A stretch of 12,300 bases of DNA from Sideroxydans sp. (GTDB lineage Bacteria; Pseudomonadota; Gammaproteobacteria; Burkholderiales; Gallionellaceae). This document shows, in pieces, positions 1 through 7,321 of the stretch (position 1 is its first letter; the number at the start of each line of letters is the position of its first letter). The stretch is from assembly GCA_020057805.1 (NCBI GenBank), contig JAGVFD010000189.1:1-12300 (forward strand), read 5' to 3'. Made by a program: the position numbers and the translations under genes. A model generated the notes under the pieces. It ran no database searches. It had not been told where the DNA came from and saw nothing but the letters and a program-made list of their open reading frames with translations.

Positions 1-1515
1 TTGGTAGGCTTTTTCAACTAATACCATCGCTTCTGGCAGGCGCACATTGCGCTCTAACAAGCTATAACCAAGAGCGTTATAGGCGTGCGCATTATTGGGT
101 TCGATTTTAATTAACTGCCGCATCAGTTTTTCAAACACCTCGGGCTTATTTTGCTTATCCGCCGTCAAAGCACTTTGATAAATCAGCTCGGGCTGATTGG
201 GGAATGTCTTTAAGCCCTGCGCCAACACCTTGAAGCTTTCCGCATACAACTTGGCCTCGTTCAGATATTGCGATTCCACCATGAACAAACGTACACGCTC
301 GGTATCGTTATTACCTTTGGCGGCTTGCAACACTGCGCGCGCCTCCGCTAGTTTTCCTGCTTTCTTCAATAAGAAAGAACGGCGTAATTGCGCCGCAAAC
401 ACATGCTCGCCGCCCTTGATTGCAGCATAGTATTGCAAGGCACTCGACTCTTCTTTTTTTGCTTCTTTTAATTGTGCGAGGTAGTAATTCAGCGTGTCAC
501 TATCTTTGGGCTGGGTGTCATTTTCCAAAGCCAAGCGCAATTCATTTTCAGCTCTATCCAACTCCCCCAGTTGCAGCGAAATCATGGCGATGGCAAACGC
601 CAAGTCAGGATTGCCCGGGCGTAACTTAAGCAGTGCGCCAAATTCTTCGCGCACCGGAGCGTATTGTTTTTGATCTAACAACAGTCGCGCATAAAACAAT
701 CTCACTTCATGCTTGTCGACATGTGTAGTCAGGTATTGTTTAAGCAAGGCCGCACTTTGTTGCGGTGCAGATTTTTGCAGCAGCTGCGATTCCAGCATCA
801 CCGCGTTATCCCAATCGGGACTTAAGGTGCTGGCTTGATGCGCTTCCTCCCGCGCCAATTCATGCTTGCCTGCCGCATTTGCCGCTTGCGCAATGACCCA
901 GTGCGCCTCGGCCACTTGCGGGTAGGGATGCGCCATTTCAATGAGCCAATCCAACACCTCGGCCTTGTTTGGTGCGGGCGCTAACGCGCTATGCAGCCCC
1001 ATAAAGCTGCGCGCTAATTGTTTCGGCTCGGCTTTCAACATGGCAGCTACATGGGGCTTGGCTTCTTCTAATTTGCCGCCGCTTAGCAACAGCGCAACCC
1101 ACATTTGTTTGGCTAACGGCGACGAAGGCTCTAATTCTTGCCACAAACGAAACGCTTCTAGTGAAGGCTCGTATTGATGTGCCTCATACGAAAGCTGGGC
1201 GGCGCGCCGTGCCACACGCGGATCGCGCGTGTTTTTGGCGAGGTCTAGATAAGCCTGTGCAGCCAGCTCTGGCTTATCGCGTTGTGCTGCAATATCACCC
1301 AGCAAAAACTCAAACACCATGCGATCAGTCAACGCCACATTCGGCAAGTCTAATTTAGGCGGCTCGACAATTTGCTCCAGCGGGGCGCTCGATGGCACAG
1401 CACTGGCGCTCGCCACTTGCACAGGCGCTGCCAGTGCCGCTTTTTGCGGAGCTTGCGCGCAAGCGGTGAGCAGTGCGAAGGAAAGAAAAATGGGGTAACT
1501 CAAAAGTCGGTTCAT
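1..1515 (-). CDS. TPR-repeat lipoprotein, partial (C-terminus outside window)
   Basis: The gene reads leftward from an ATG at 1515 and stays open for 505 codons to the window edge, so the C-terminus is missing. The first 19 residues form a lipoprotein signal (MNRLLSYPIFLSFALLTAC) with lipobox LTAC and lipidated Cys19. A low-complexity Ala/Pro/Ser linker follows to about residue 50. The rest is helical and Ala/Leu-rich in the manner of tetratricopeptide repeats; a typical unit is PDLAFAIAMISLQLGELDRA. Near the left edge comes the classic TPR stretch NAHAYNALGYSLLERN. It is probably an envelope-anchored scaffold for protein assembly. In betaproteobacteria a TPR lipoprotein of this type often lies beside mutM and lolB; here mutM is three genes away on the other strand. 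No enzymatic motif is seen. The start is fixed by the signal peptide; its ribosome site is weak. Confidence 0.88.
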   Translation of the reverse strand, partial: MNRLLSYPIFLSFALLTACAQAPQKAALAAPVQVASASAVPSSAPLEQIVEPPKLDLPNVALTDRMVFEFLLGDIAAQRDKPELAAQAYLDLAKNTRDPRVARRAAQLSYEAHQYEPSLEAFRLWQELEPSSPLAKQMWVALLLSGGKLEEAKPHVAAMLKAEPKQLARSFMGLHSALAPAPNKAEVLDWLIEMAHPYPQVAEAHWVIAQAANAAGKHELAREEAHQASTLSPDWDNAVMLESQLLQKSAPQQSAALLKQYLTTHVDKHEVRLFYARLLLDQKQYAPVREEFGALLKLRPGNPDLAFAIAMISLQLGELDRAENELRLALENDTQPKDSDTLNYYLAQLKEAKKEESSALQYYAAIKGGEHVFAAQLRRSFLLKKAGKLAEARAVLQAAKGNNDTERVRLFMVESQYLNEAKLYAESFKVLAQGLKTFPNQPELIYQSALTADKQNKPEVFEKLMRQLIKIEPNNAHAYNALGYSLLERNVRLPEAMVLVEKAYQ

Positions 1516-1529
1516 GGCGTGATGGCATT

Positions 1530-1558
1530 TTGTAACGAGCGCGCATATTAGGTTATAT
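1530..1558 (+). promoter_or_regulatory. Candidate sigma70 promoter for the ABC exporter-mutM operon
   Basis: TTGTAA (1530-1535) and TTATAT (1553-1558) are separated by 17 bp and end 33 bp before the ATG at 1592. This is the only good promoter-like match ahead of the four-gene run. Its -10 and spacer overlap the opposing promoter at 1545-1572. Sequence match only. Confidence 0.45.
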
Positions 1559-1572
1559 TCAGCGCAATTCAA
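1545..1572 (-). promoter_or_regulatory. Candidate sigma70 promoter for the TPR lipoprotein gene
   Basis: Reading the minus strand, TTGAAT (1567-1572) is followed after 16 bp by TAATAT (1545-1550), about 30 bp before the ATG at 1515. Both hexamers are close to the sigma70 consensus. It overlaps the candidate promoter of the divergent ABC operon, so the two may compete for polymerase. Sequence match only. Confidence 0.45.
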
Positions 1573-1591
1573 AACCGCCTAAAAGACCGCA

Positions 1592-2332
1592 ATGTCCACT
1601 CCCCTTACCCTCTCTGCGCAGCACCTCACGTTGTTCCGTGGATCGCGTTGCGTCATAGATGATGTCTCGCTGGAGCTGCATCGAGGCGAAGTGTTGGGCT
1701 TGTTGGGGCACAACGGGGCAGGCAAAAGCACCACCTTGCAAATGCTCGCGGGTGCATTACAGCCCAGCAGTGGGCGTGTTGAAGTGTGCGACTTTGATTT
1801 GTCGCGCCAAGCTGATTTAGGTAAAGCCTGTTTGGGCTTTCTGCCCGAACATCCGCCGCTGTACCGCGATATGACAGTGAATAATTTTCTGACCTTTAGC
1901 GCGCGCTTGCATCGCGTGAGCGCCGCGCAATTACCCGATTTTTTAGCCCTCGCCAAGCAGCGCTGCGGCTTGAACGAGGTCGGCGACAAGTTAATTGGCA
2001 CGCTATCCAAGGGTTACCAACAGCGTGTGGGCATCGCCCAAGCCATCATTCATCAACCTGCGGTGGTTATTTTGGATGAACCCACGGTGGGCCTCGACCC
2101 TACGCAAATTCGTGACATACGCAACCTCATTCGTGAGTTGGGCAATAGCAGTAGCGTAATTTTGTCCACCCACTTATTGAACGAAGTGGAAAGCCTGTGC
2201 GACCGCGCCGTGATTCTGCAAAACGGCAAAGTGATTTTTAACGACACCCTAGCCGAGATGCATCGCCATAACGACATTGAATCAAGCTTTATCCGCCTCA
2301 CCGCCATGCAAACCGAAGGAGCGCAACCATGA
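1592..2332 (+). CDS. ABC transporter ATP-binding protein, GldA-like
   Basis: This is a 246-residue cytoplasmic ATPase that should power the permease encoded next. All nucleotide-binding motifs are present: Walker A GHNGAGKST (39-47), signature LSKGYQQR (138-145), Walker B VVILDEP (158-164), a D-loop GLDP, and the switch histidine H194 in STH. The Q-loop position reads GFLPEHPPLY (82-91), with Glu where most ABC proteins have Gln; this PE(H/N) form is typical of GldA and related ABC-2 exporters (established knowledge of the family). It is the first gene of a run with the permease (4-bp ATGA overlap), the GldG-like protein and mutM. The substrate cannot be told. The ATG has no strong Shine-Dalgarno sequence but gives the expected N-terminus. 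Confidence 0.92.
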   Translation: MSTPLTLSAQHLTLFRGSRCVIDDVSLELHRGEVLGLLGHNGAGKSTTLQMLAGALQPSSGRVEVCDFDLSRQADLGKACLGFLPEHPPLYRDMTVNNFLTFSARLHRVSAAQLPDFLALAKQRCGLNEVGDKLIGTLSKGYQQRVGIAQAIIHQPAVVILDEPTVGLDPTQIRDIRNLIRELGNSSSVILSTHLLNEVESLCDRAVILQNGKVIFNDTLAEMHRHNDIESSFIRLTAMQTEGAQP

Positions 2333-3063
2333 TTCGTCTCCTCGCCCGCAAAGAGTTTCGCTGCTTGTTCGCCTCCCCTTCTACGTGGTGGATGTTGGCG
2401 CTGTTGCAATTTATCTTTGCGTGGTTTTTTCTCGCACGCTTGGATGACTATCTGTTGGTGCAAGCGCAATTGGCACAATCTGGCAATGCGCCGGGCGCCA
2501 CCATCTCCATCGCAGCACCGCTGGCGAATGTGCTGTCCATCGTGTTGATGATGCTGATTCCACTGTTCACCATGCGTTTGATTGCTGAAGAACGGCGTAA
2601 TCAAACGTGGATTTTGCTATCCACTGCACCCATCTCTTCCACGCATATTGTGCTGGGTAAGTTCTTGGGCTTGCTGGCCTTGCTGTCACTCATCATCGCG
2701 GCCTGTGGGTTGATGATGTGCGCCATCGCACTCGGCACGCATGTTGATGTGGGATTGATTGCCAGCAATGTTCTCGGCGTGTGGCTACTCGCTGCCAGCT
2801 ATGCCGCGCTCGGCCTGTATTTTTCTGCACTCACGCGGCAACCTATCGTCGCAGCGTTCGGTGCGCTCGCGGTGTCGCTGGGTTTGTGGATGCTGGAAAT
2901 GAGCGACAGCATAGTCCGCGTGTTATCCCCCTCGGTGCATTTCCAAGCCTTAAACAGCGGCCTCATCAACAGTAGCGACTTGATTTATTTTGGCTTGTTC
3001 ATCTGCGCCTTTTTAGGACTCACTATCCACCACATTCGCCGTGAGCGCGGAGGTGCGCGATGA
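2329..3063 (+). CDS. ABC-2 type permease, GldF-like
   Basis: This is a 244-residue inner-membrane protein with six hydrophobic segments, near residues 19-36, 65-82, 107-134, 141-165, 171-188 and 217-234. Between the second and third segments is the charged stretch MRLIAEERRNQTWILLSTAP (82-101), which matches the coupling-helix region of ABC-2 permeases, where it meets the ATPase. Length and layout fit GldF-type subunits. Its ATG overlaps the stop of the ATPase gene by 4 bp and its own stop overlaps the next start (ATGATG), so translation of the three genes is probably coupled. It likely works as a dimer, or with the GldG-like protein, to export or extract an unknown substrate. Confidence 0.88.
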   Translation: MIRLLARKEFRCLFASPSTWWMLALLQFIFAWFFLARLDDYLLVQAQLAQSGNAPGATISIAAPLANVLSIVLMMLIPLFTMRLIAEERRNQTWILLSTAPISSTHIVLGKFLGLLALLSLIIAACGLMMCAIALGTHVDVGLIASNVLGVWLLAASYAALGLYFSALTRQPIVAAFGALAVSLGLWMLEMSDSIVRVLSPSVHFQALNSGLINSSDLIYFGLFICAFLGLTIHHIRRERGGAR

Positions 3064-4376
3064 TGAAGCCAATCGCCAAACAACTACTCATCCTGCTTAT
3101 TTTAATCGCAGCGGTGGTGGGGATTTATCAACTCGCGGCGCGCTACCCCGTGCAATGGGACACCACGCAAAACGCCTTGAATAGCCTAGAACAAGGCAGC
3201 GTTGATGTGTTGCACCAACTAAATGAACCGCTCACGCTCACCGTCTACGTTGCCGAGCAAGATGCGCAAATGGGTGACGTGCGTAAATGGGTGCGCGAAT
3301 TTGTGGCGCTCTACCAACGCTACAAACCCGAGCTACGCCTCGTTTTTGTTGACCCCGTGAAAGAGCCTGAAGCCACGCGCAATTCGGGCATTCGCGGTAA
3401 CGGCGAGATGGTGGTGGAATATGCAGGTCGCAAAGAACACCTCACCACGCTCAACGAGCAAACCTTAACCAGCGCCTTGCTGCGTTTAGCCCACGGCAAA
3501 CAGCAACTCATCATGTACGTGAACGGTCATGGTGAGCGAAAATTGGATGGCGCAGCTAATCACGACCTCGGCGAATTCGGACAACGCCTGATGCAAAACG
3601 GCTACCGTATTGCCCCGCTCAATCTCACCATTGCGCAAGATGTGCCAGACAATTTGGGCTTGCTCGTTATCACCCAACCGCAAAGCAAACTATTTCCCGG
3701 CGAAACCAGCAAACTGCTGCGTTACCTCGAACGCGGCGGCAATGTGCTGTGGCTATTGGATGCAGAGCCCCTGCGTGGACTCGAACCCATGGCAGAGCAG
3801 CTAGGACTGGCACTTTCCCCGGGCATCGTGTTTGACCCCGCCGCGCAAGACATGAACGTACCCGCTGATTGGACGTTGGGCACAGGTTACGCGCCGCATG
3901 CCATCACCCAAAATTTTGACCTCATCACCGTGTTCCCATACGCGCGTGCCTTGGGGCTGGAAGAAGACAGCGCGTGGCAACGCCACGTTTTAGTTGAAGG
4001 CGCGACTAATGGCTGGGTGAGCACCAGCCGTGGAGACAAATTTAATAAATACGCCGACGTGCCAGGACCCGTGAATTTAGCGCTGGCGCTACAACGCAAT
4101 GTGGAAGCACGCGAGCAGCGCATCGTGGTGGTGGGCAGCGGCTCGTTCCTTTCCAATGCGTACTCGGGCAACGGCGGCAACTTGGATTTGGGCATGAACA
4201 TGGTGAACTGGCTATCTGGCGAAGAGCGCCTCATCACCCTCGCCCCGCGCGCCACCCAAGATGCCAGCCTCACCTTCAGCCGCACCCAACTTGTTGTATT
4301 AAGCGTGGGACTGTTGCTGGTGTTGCCGCTACTCCTCATCGCGGTGGGCGGATGGCTGTGGTGGCGCAGACGCTAA
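3060..4376 (+). CDS. GldG-family auxiliary protein of ABC exporter
   Basis: This is a 438-residue protein anchored at both ends: an N-terminal membrane segment at about 7-27 and a C-terminal one at about 411-433, followed by Arg-Arg-Arg. The long middle part should lie in the periplasm. It contains the stretch YVNGHGERKL (153-162), a typical mark of the GldG/ABC_transp_aux family, and an RYLERGGNVLWLLD segment (221-234). In Bacteroidetes GldG works with GldA and GldF in gliding and secretion; proteobacterial homologues form similar trios of unknown role (established knowledge). Its start overlaps the permease stop, and its TAA is followed directly by the mutM ATG. A second ATG lies one codon downstream (3063). 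No catalytic motif is evident. Confidence 0.85.
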   Translation: MMKPIAKQLLILLILIAAVVGIYQLAARYPVQWDTTQNALNSLEQGSVDVLHQLNEPLTLTVYVAEQDAQMGDVRKWVREFVALYQRYKPELRLVFVDPVKEPEATRNSGIRGNGEMVVEYAGRKEHLTTLNEQTLTSALLRLAHGKQQLIMYVNGHGERKLDGAANHDLGEFGQRLMQNGYRIAPLNLTIAQDVPDNLGLLVITQPQSKLFPGETSKLLRYLERGGNVLWLLDAEPLRGLEPMAEQLGLALSPGIVFDPAAQDMNVPADWTLGTGYAPHAITQNFDLITVFPYARALGLEEDSAWQRHVLVEGATNGWVSTSRGDKFNKYADVPGPVNLALALQRNVEAREQRIVVVGSGSFLSNAYSGNGGNLDLGMNMVNWLSGEERLITLAPRATQDASLTFSRTQLVVLSVGLLLVLPLLLIAVGGWLWWRRR

Positions 4377-5192
4377 ATGCCTGAACTACCCGAAGTCGAA
4401 ACCACGCTACGCGGCATCGCGCCCCACCTACAAGATCAAACGGTGAGCGATGTTGTTATCCGCAATGCCCGTCTGCGTTGGCCCATCCCCAACGATTTGC
4501 CCGCCCTATTGCGCGGACACACAGTGCGCAGCTTGCAACGCCGCGCCAAATACTTACTCATCGCATTCGAGCACGGCACGCTCGTCCTGCACCTCGGCAT
4601 GAGCGGCAGCCTGCGCATCTTGCCGCATGGCACACCGCCCGAAAAACACGACCACTTCGACCTCATCATGCGCAATGGCAAGCTAATGCGCCTACGCGAC
4701 CCACGTCGTTTTGGCGCAGTGTTGTGGCACACGGGCGATGCATTGCAGCACACTTTATTAGCGCATCTAGGCCCCGAGCCGCTGTCCTCCACCTTCGATG
4801 CAGCCCATCTTTACCGTGCCATGCGCACCCGTAGCGCCGCACTTAAATTGGTGATTATGGATAGTTCGGTGGTAGTGGGCGTGGGCAATATTTACGCGAA
4901 TGAAGCCTTGTTTCGCGCAGGCATCAAGCCGCAACTACCCGCGAATAAATTAAGCAAAGCACGCAGCGAAACCTTGGTGCACTCCATTCAAGGCGTGCTG
5001 CGCGAAGCCATCGAAAAAGGCGGCAGCAGCCTGCGTGACTTCATCCACAGCGATGGTTCAAGCGGCTACTTTCAACAACATTATTTTGTCTACGGCAGAA
5101 AAGATGAGATGTGCAAACAGTGCGGCACGCCCATCAAACACATCAAACAAGGGCAACGCGCTAGCTTTTATTGCCCGCACTGCCAGCGATAA
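4377..5192 (+). CDS. mutM: Formamidopyrimidine-DNA glycosylase (Fpg/MutM)
   Basis: MutM excises oxidised purines such as 8-oxoguanine and FapyG from DNA and nicks the resulting abasic site. All key parts are visible in its 271 residues: the N-terminus MPELPEVET, with Pro2 as the catalytic nucleophile and Glu3 and Glu6; Lys58 in RRAKYLL; the MSGSLR loop; the RRFG intercalation motif; the helix-two-turn-helix NIYANEALF; and a C-terminal zinc finger with Cys246, Cys249, Cys266 and Cys269. Length and ends match E. coli MutM. The start must be 4377 because Pro2 has to follow the initiator Met; this puts the ATG directly after the stop of the GldG-like gene with no spacer, suggesting translational coupling. 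No clear terminator follows before the palindromic element. Confidence 0.98.
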   Translation: MPELPEVETTLRGIAPHLQDQTVSDVVIRNARLRWPIPNDLPALLRGHTVRSLQRRAKYLLIAFEHGTLVLHLGMSGSLRILPHGTPPEKHDHFDLIMRNGKLMRLRDPRRFGAVLWHTGDALQHTLLAHLGPEPLSSTFDAAHLYRAMRTRSAALKLVIMDSSVVVGVGNIYANEALFRAGIKPQLPANKLSKARSETLVHSIQGVLREAIEKGGSSLRDFIHSDGSSGYFQQHYFVYGRKDEMCKQCGTPIKHIKQGQRASFYCPHCQR

Positions 5193-5246
5193 AGAAGGTT
5201 AAGCGTGGTTAAGCAATCTGCGAAAATTTGCGTAATCTATAGATAA

Positions 5247-5398
5247 GGGCACCGCTAATAATTCGCCATACCGGCGCAGGTCGGTATCCCGCGGTTTTAT
5301 TAAATAGCGCTGTGCCCTTGCTGCGCAAGGAAGCATTTTTTCTGAACGGGATACTGGCCTCCTCCGGCATGACGAAATTTGAATTATTAGAAGCCCCC
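5247..5398. mobile_element. 152-bp palindromic MITE-like element
   Basis: The ends are inverted repeats of 18 bp (5247-5264 GGGCACCGCTAATAATTC against 5381-5398). They match at 13 of 18 positions, with the inner ten, CTAATAATTC, perfect. Both sides carry ATAA (5243-5246 and 5399-5402), which may be a target duplication. Inside, a 25-bp motif (5267-5291) recurs inverted at 5347-5371 with 20 of 25 matches. A short hairpin, CCTTGC-TGC-GCAAGG (5316-5330), sits almost exactly at the centre. A nested palindrome pairs AAGGGCAC (5245-5252) with GTGCCCTT (5312-5319). The element is too short to encode a transposase. This fits a non-autonomous element moved by a transposase elsewhere; the parent family is not identified. 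It fills most of the gap between mutM and the DUF4126 gene. Confidence 0.65.
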
Positions 5399-5435
5399 AT
5401 AAATGTTTTTCTTAATACCCGATGGAAAAATTTGA

Positions 5436-6017
5436 ATGGACACTCTCTCCAGCATCGCACTCGCCGCAGGGTTAGGTTGGGCTAGCGGACTGCGCCTGTA
5501 CGCCACCGTATTCAGCGTTGGCCTACTCGCCAAGTACGGCTACCTAGCACTCCCCGCCTCGCTAGACATCTTGTCGCATCCTTATCTCATCGCCTTGTCT
5601 GGTGTGCTACTCATCATCGAATTTCTCGCCGACAAAATTCCGCTCGTGGATAGCGCGTGGGACAGCATTCACACTTTCATTCGTATCCCCGCTGGCGCAC
5701 TCCTCGCCATGGGCGCGATTGACAGCAGCGACCCCCTCATCGCCACCGCTATTGGACTTCTAGGCGGCACACTCGCCGGCGGCGCCCACCTCGCCAAAGC
5801 CGGTAGCCGCGCCCTCATCAACACCTCTCCCGAACCCGTCAGCAACTGGACCGCTTCCTTCGCCGAAGAAGGCCTCGTCGCCACCGGACTCTGGCTCACC
5901 TTCGCCCACCCCTCACTGTTCCTCGTATTCATCGTCGCCTTCATCCTCTTCCTGATATGGCTACTACCTAAACTATGGCGCGGCATTCAATTGGTTTTTA
6001 CGCGCAACACCGCGTAG
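5436..6017 (+). CDS. DUF4126 family integral membrane protein
   Basis: This is a 193-residue, strongly hydrophobic protein with several likely membrane segments, roughly residues 4-34, 48-64, 82-125 with Gly/Ala-rich helices, and 148-180. The N-terminal SIALAAGLGWASGLRLYATV, the PLVDSAWDSIHTFIRIPAGA segment and the later EPVSNWTASFAEEG stretch are recognisable marks of the DUF4126 family, whose function is unknown. The ATG at 5436 has only a poor purine-rich site upstream. Transcription probably starts in or near the palindromic element, but no convincing promoter was found. The stop is 46 bp before the coaBC ATG and there is no terminator between them, so read-through into coaBC is possible. 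Confidence 0.82.
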   Translation: MDTLSSIALAAGLGWASGLRLYATVFSVGLLAKYGYLALPASLDILSHPYLIALSGVLLIIEFLADKIPLVDSAWDSIHTFIRIPAGALLAMGAIDSSDPLIATAIGLLGGTLAGGAHLAKAGSRALINTSPEPVSNWTASFAEEGLVATGLWLTFAHPSLFLVFIVAFILFLIWLLPKLWRGIQLVFTRNTA

Positions 6018-6047
6018 CCCACTTCGCCACCCAAGGCGCTTTCTTGT

Positions 6048-6053
6048 TAAGAT
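6048..6053 (+). promoter_or_regulatory. Possible -10 element for coaBC
   Basis: TAAGAT is followed by GCGCGCC, the usual look of a -10 box and start region, and lies 11 bp before the ATG at 6064. No good -35 is seen at the right spacing. If used, the coaBC message would have a very short leader or none, and the upstream in-frame ATG at 6052 would not be transcribed. Weak evidence. Confidence 0.25.
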
Positions 6054-6063
6054 GCGCGCCACT

Positions 6064-7320
6064 ATGAAACACGCTAAATCAAAACGTATTGTGCTGGGCA
6101 TTACCGGCGGTATCGCAGCTTATAAAGCGGCGGAGTTGGCACGTCTGCTGGTGAAGCAAGGCATTGAAGTGCAGGTGGCGATGACGGAAGCGGCAACGCA
6201 TTTCATCACGCCAGCGACGATGCAGGCACTCACCGGACGTCCTGTGCTGATTGACCAATGGCAAGACGATAAAGGGATGTCGCACATTCACGCGAGCCGT
6301 GCGGCGGATGCCATTGTGATTGCGCCTGCCACGGCGGATTTCATGGCGAAGTTGGCGACGGGTTTGGCGGACGATTTGCTTTCTACTTTGTGTTTAGCGC
6401 GCGATTGTCCCTTGCTGGTTGCGCCTGCGATGAATAAGCAGATGTGGTCCAACGCGGCAACACAACGCAATGTACAACGTTTGCTCGCGGATGGCGTGAC
6501 CTTGCTAGGCCCAGCGAGTGGCGTGCAGGCGTGTGGCGAAGAAGGGATGGGGCGCATGTTGGAGCCGGAGGCGTTGGCATTAGATGTGGTGGCGGCTTTG
6601 CAGAATGGCACTTCGTTGCAAGAAAGTTCCCTCACCCCAGCCCTCTCCCGAGGGGAGAGGGAGCAAAAATCCACGAGTGCATTAAATGGTATAAAAATTC
6701 TCCTCACCGCCGGCCCAACCTATGAGGCAATTGATGCAGTGCGCGGCATCACCAATCGCAGCAGCGGCAAGATGGGCTATGCGATTGCGCAAGCGGCGTT
6801 GGAGATGGGCGCGCAGGTGACGCTGGTTTCTGGCCCTGTTGCGTTGACGCCCCCAGTAGGTGCACAGGTGGTGCAAGTGAGCAGTGTTGCCGAGATGTTT
6901 GAAGCGGTGAAGGCGCACGTGGCACAGGCGGATATTTTCATCGGTGTGGCAGCGGTGGCGGATTACCGCGTGGCGCAACCTAGCGAGCAAAAACTTAAAA
7001 AGTCCGACGCCTCGCTCACGCTGGAGCTTGTTCCCAATCCCGACATCCTCGCTTATGTAGGCGGACTCCCTAATGCACCATTCTGTGTCGGCTTTGCGGC
7101 AGAGAGCGAAAAGCTACGCGAACATGCCACCGAGAAACGCAAAAAGAAAAACATTCCGTTACTGGCGGCGAATTTAGCGCAGAGCGCGATTGGCAGTGAT
7201 AACAATGAATTGGTGTTATTTGACGATGCGGGCGAGCATCTACTGCCGCGTGCGGACAAACTCTCTGTAGCGCGCGCTTTATTGCAGCACACCGCAACGC
7301 TCTATCTGAAAGGAAAATGA
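6064..7320 (+). CDS. coaBC: Bifunctional phosphopantothenoylcysteine decarboxylase/synthetase
   Basis: CoaBC joins 4'-phosphopantothenate to cysteine using CTP and then decarboxylates the product to 4'-phosphopantetheine in CoA synthesis. From the ATG at 6064 it has 418 residues. The N-terminal CoaC half shows [10 protein letters not shown] (12-21), the active-site His in SHI (His74), the PAMN motif, and the Cys loop [16 protein letters not shown]. The C-terminal CoaB half starts near residue 210 with [13 protein letters not shown], then [21 protein letters not shown] and KLKKS. The linker between halves carries an in-frame hairpin repeat encoding [12 protein letters not shown] (189-200), absent from E. 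coli CoaBC. An in-frame ATG at 6052 would add four residues; 6064 fits the family N-terminus better. The stop lies one base before the dut ATG. Confidence 0.96.
   Translation: MKHAKSKRIVLGITGGIAAYKAAELARLLVKQGIEVQVAMTEAATHFITPATMQALTGRPVLIDQWQDDKGMSHIHASRAADAIVIAPATADFMAKLATGLADDLLSTLCLARDCPLLVAPAMNKQMWSNAATQRNVQRLLADGVTLLGPASGVQACGEEGMGRMLEPEALALDVVAALQNGTSLQESSLTPALSRGEREQKSTSALNGIKILLTAGPTYEAIDAVRGITNRSSGKMGYAIAQAALEMGAQVTLVSGPVALTPPVGAQVVQVSSVAEMFEAVKAHVAQADIFIGVAAVADYRVAQPSEQKLKKSDASLTLELVPNPDILAYVGGLPNAPFCVGFAAESEKLREHATEKRKKKNIPLLAANLAQSAIGSDNNELVLFDDAGEHLLPRADKLSVARALLQHTATLYLKGK
6629..6663. repeat. Palindromic interspersed repeat embedded in coaBC
   Basis: The DNA holds a perfect 9-bp hairpin, CCCTCTCCC (6641-6649) and GGGAGAGGG (6653-6661), with loop GAG, preceded by CCCTCACCCCAG. 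This CCCTCACCCC-AGCCCTCTCCC type of sequence is a familiar intergenic repeat in many proteobacteria (established knowledge, from memory). Here it is read in frame as part of the coaBC linker without disturbing either domain. Confidence 0.75.
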
Positions 7321-7321
7321 A

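Noticed and set aside
1579..2010. Open frame of 143 codons on the minus strand opposite the ABC ATPase gene
   Set aside because: It lies wholly antisense to a gene with all ABC motifs, has no recognisable domain and reads as a composition-driven shadow.
3887..4339. 150-codon minus-strand open frame inside the GldG-like gene
   Set aside because: Antisense to a well-supported gene, Ser/Arg-rich shadow-type composition, no ribosome site or domain.
1592..4376. Gliding motility locus
   Set aside because: Only the ABC exporter part is Gld-like; no other gliding or type IX secretion gene is present and the context is betaproteobacterial.
5312..5340. Central hairpin plus T-run (CCTTGC-TGC-GCAAGG then ATTTTTT) as mutM terminator
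   Set aside because: Six intervening bases separate the short stem from the T-run, and the hairpin is explained as the axis of the larger palindrome; a terminator role is possible but not supported enough to list.
5209..5460. Minus-strand open frame across the mutM-DUF4126 gap
   Set aside because: It runs straight through the palindromic element and into the DUF4126 start; better explained as non-coding repeat DNA.
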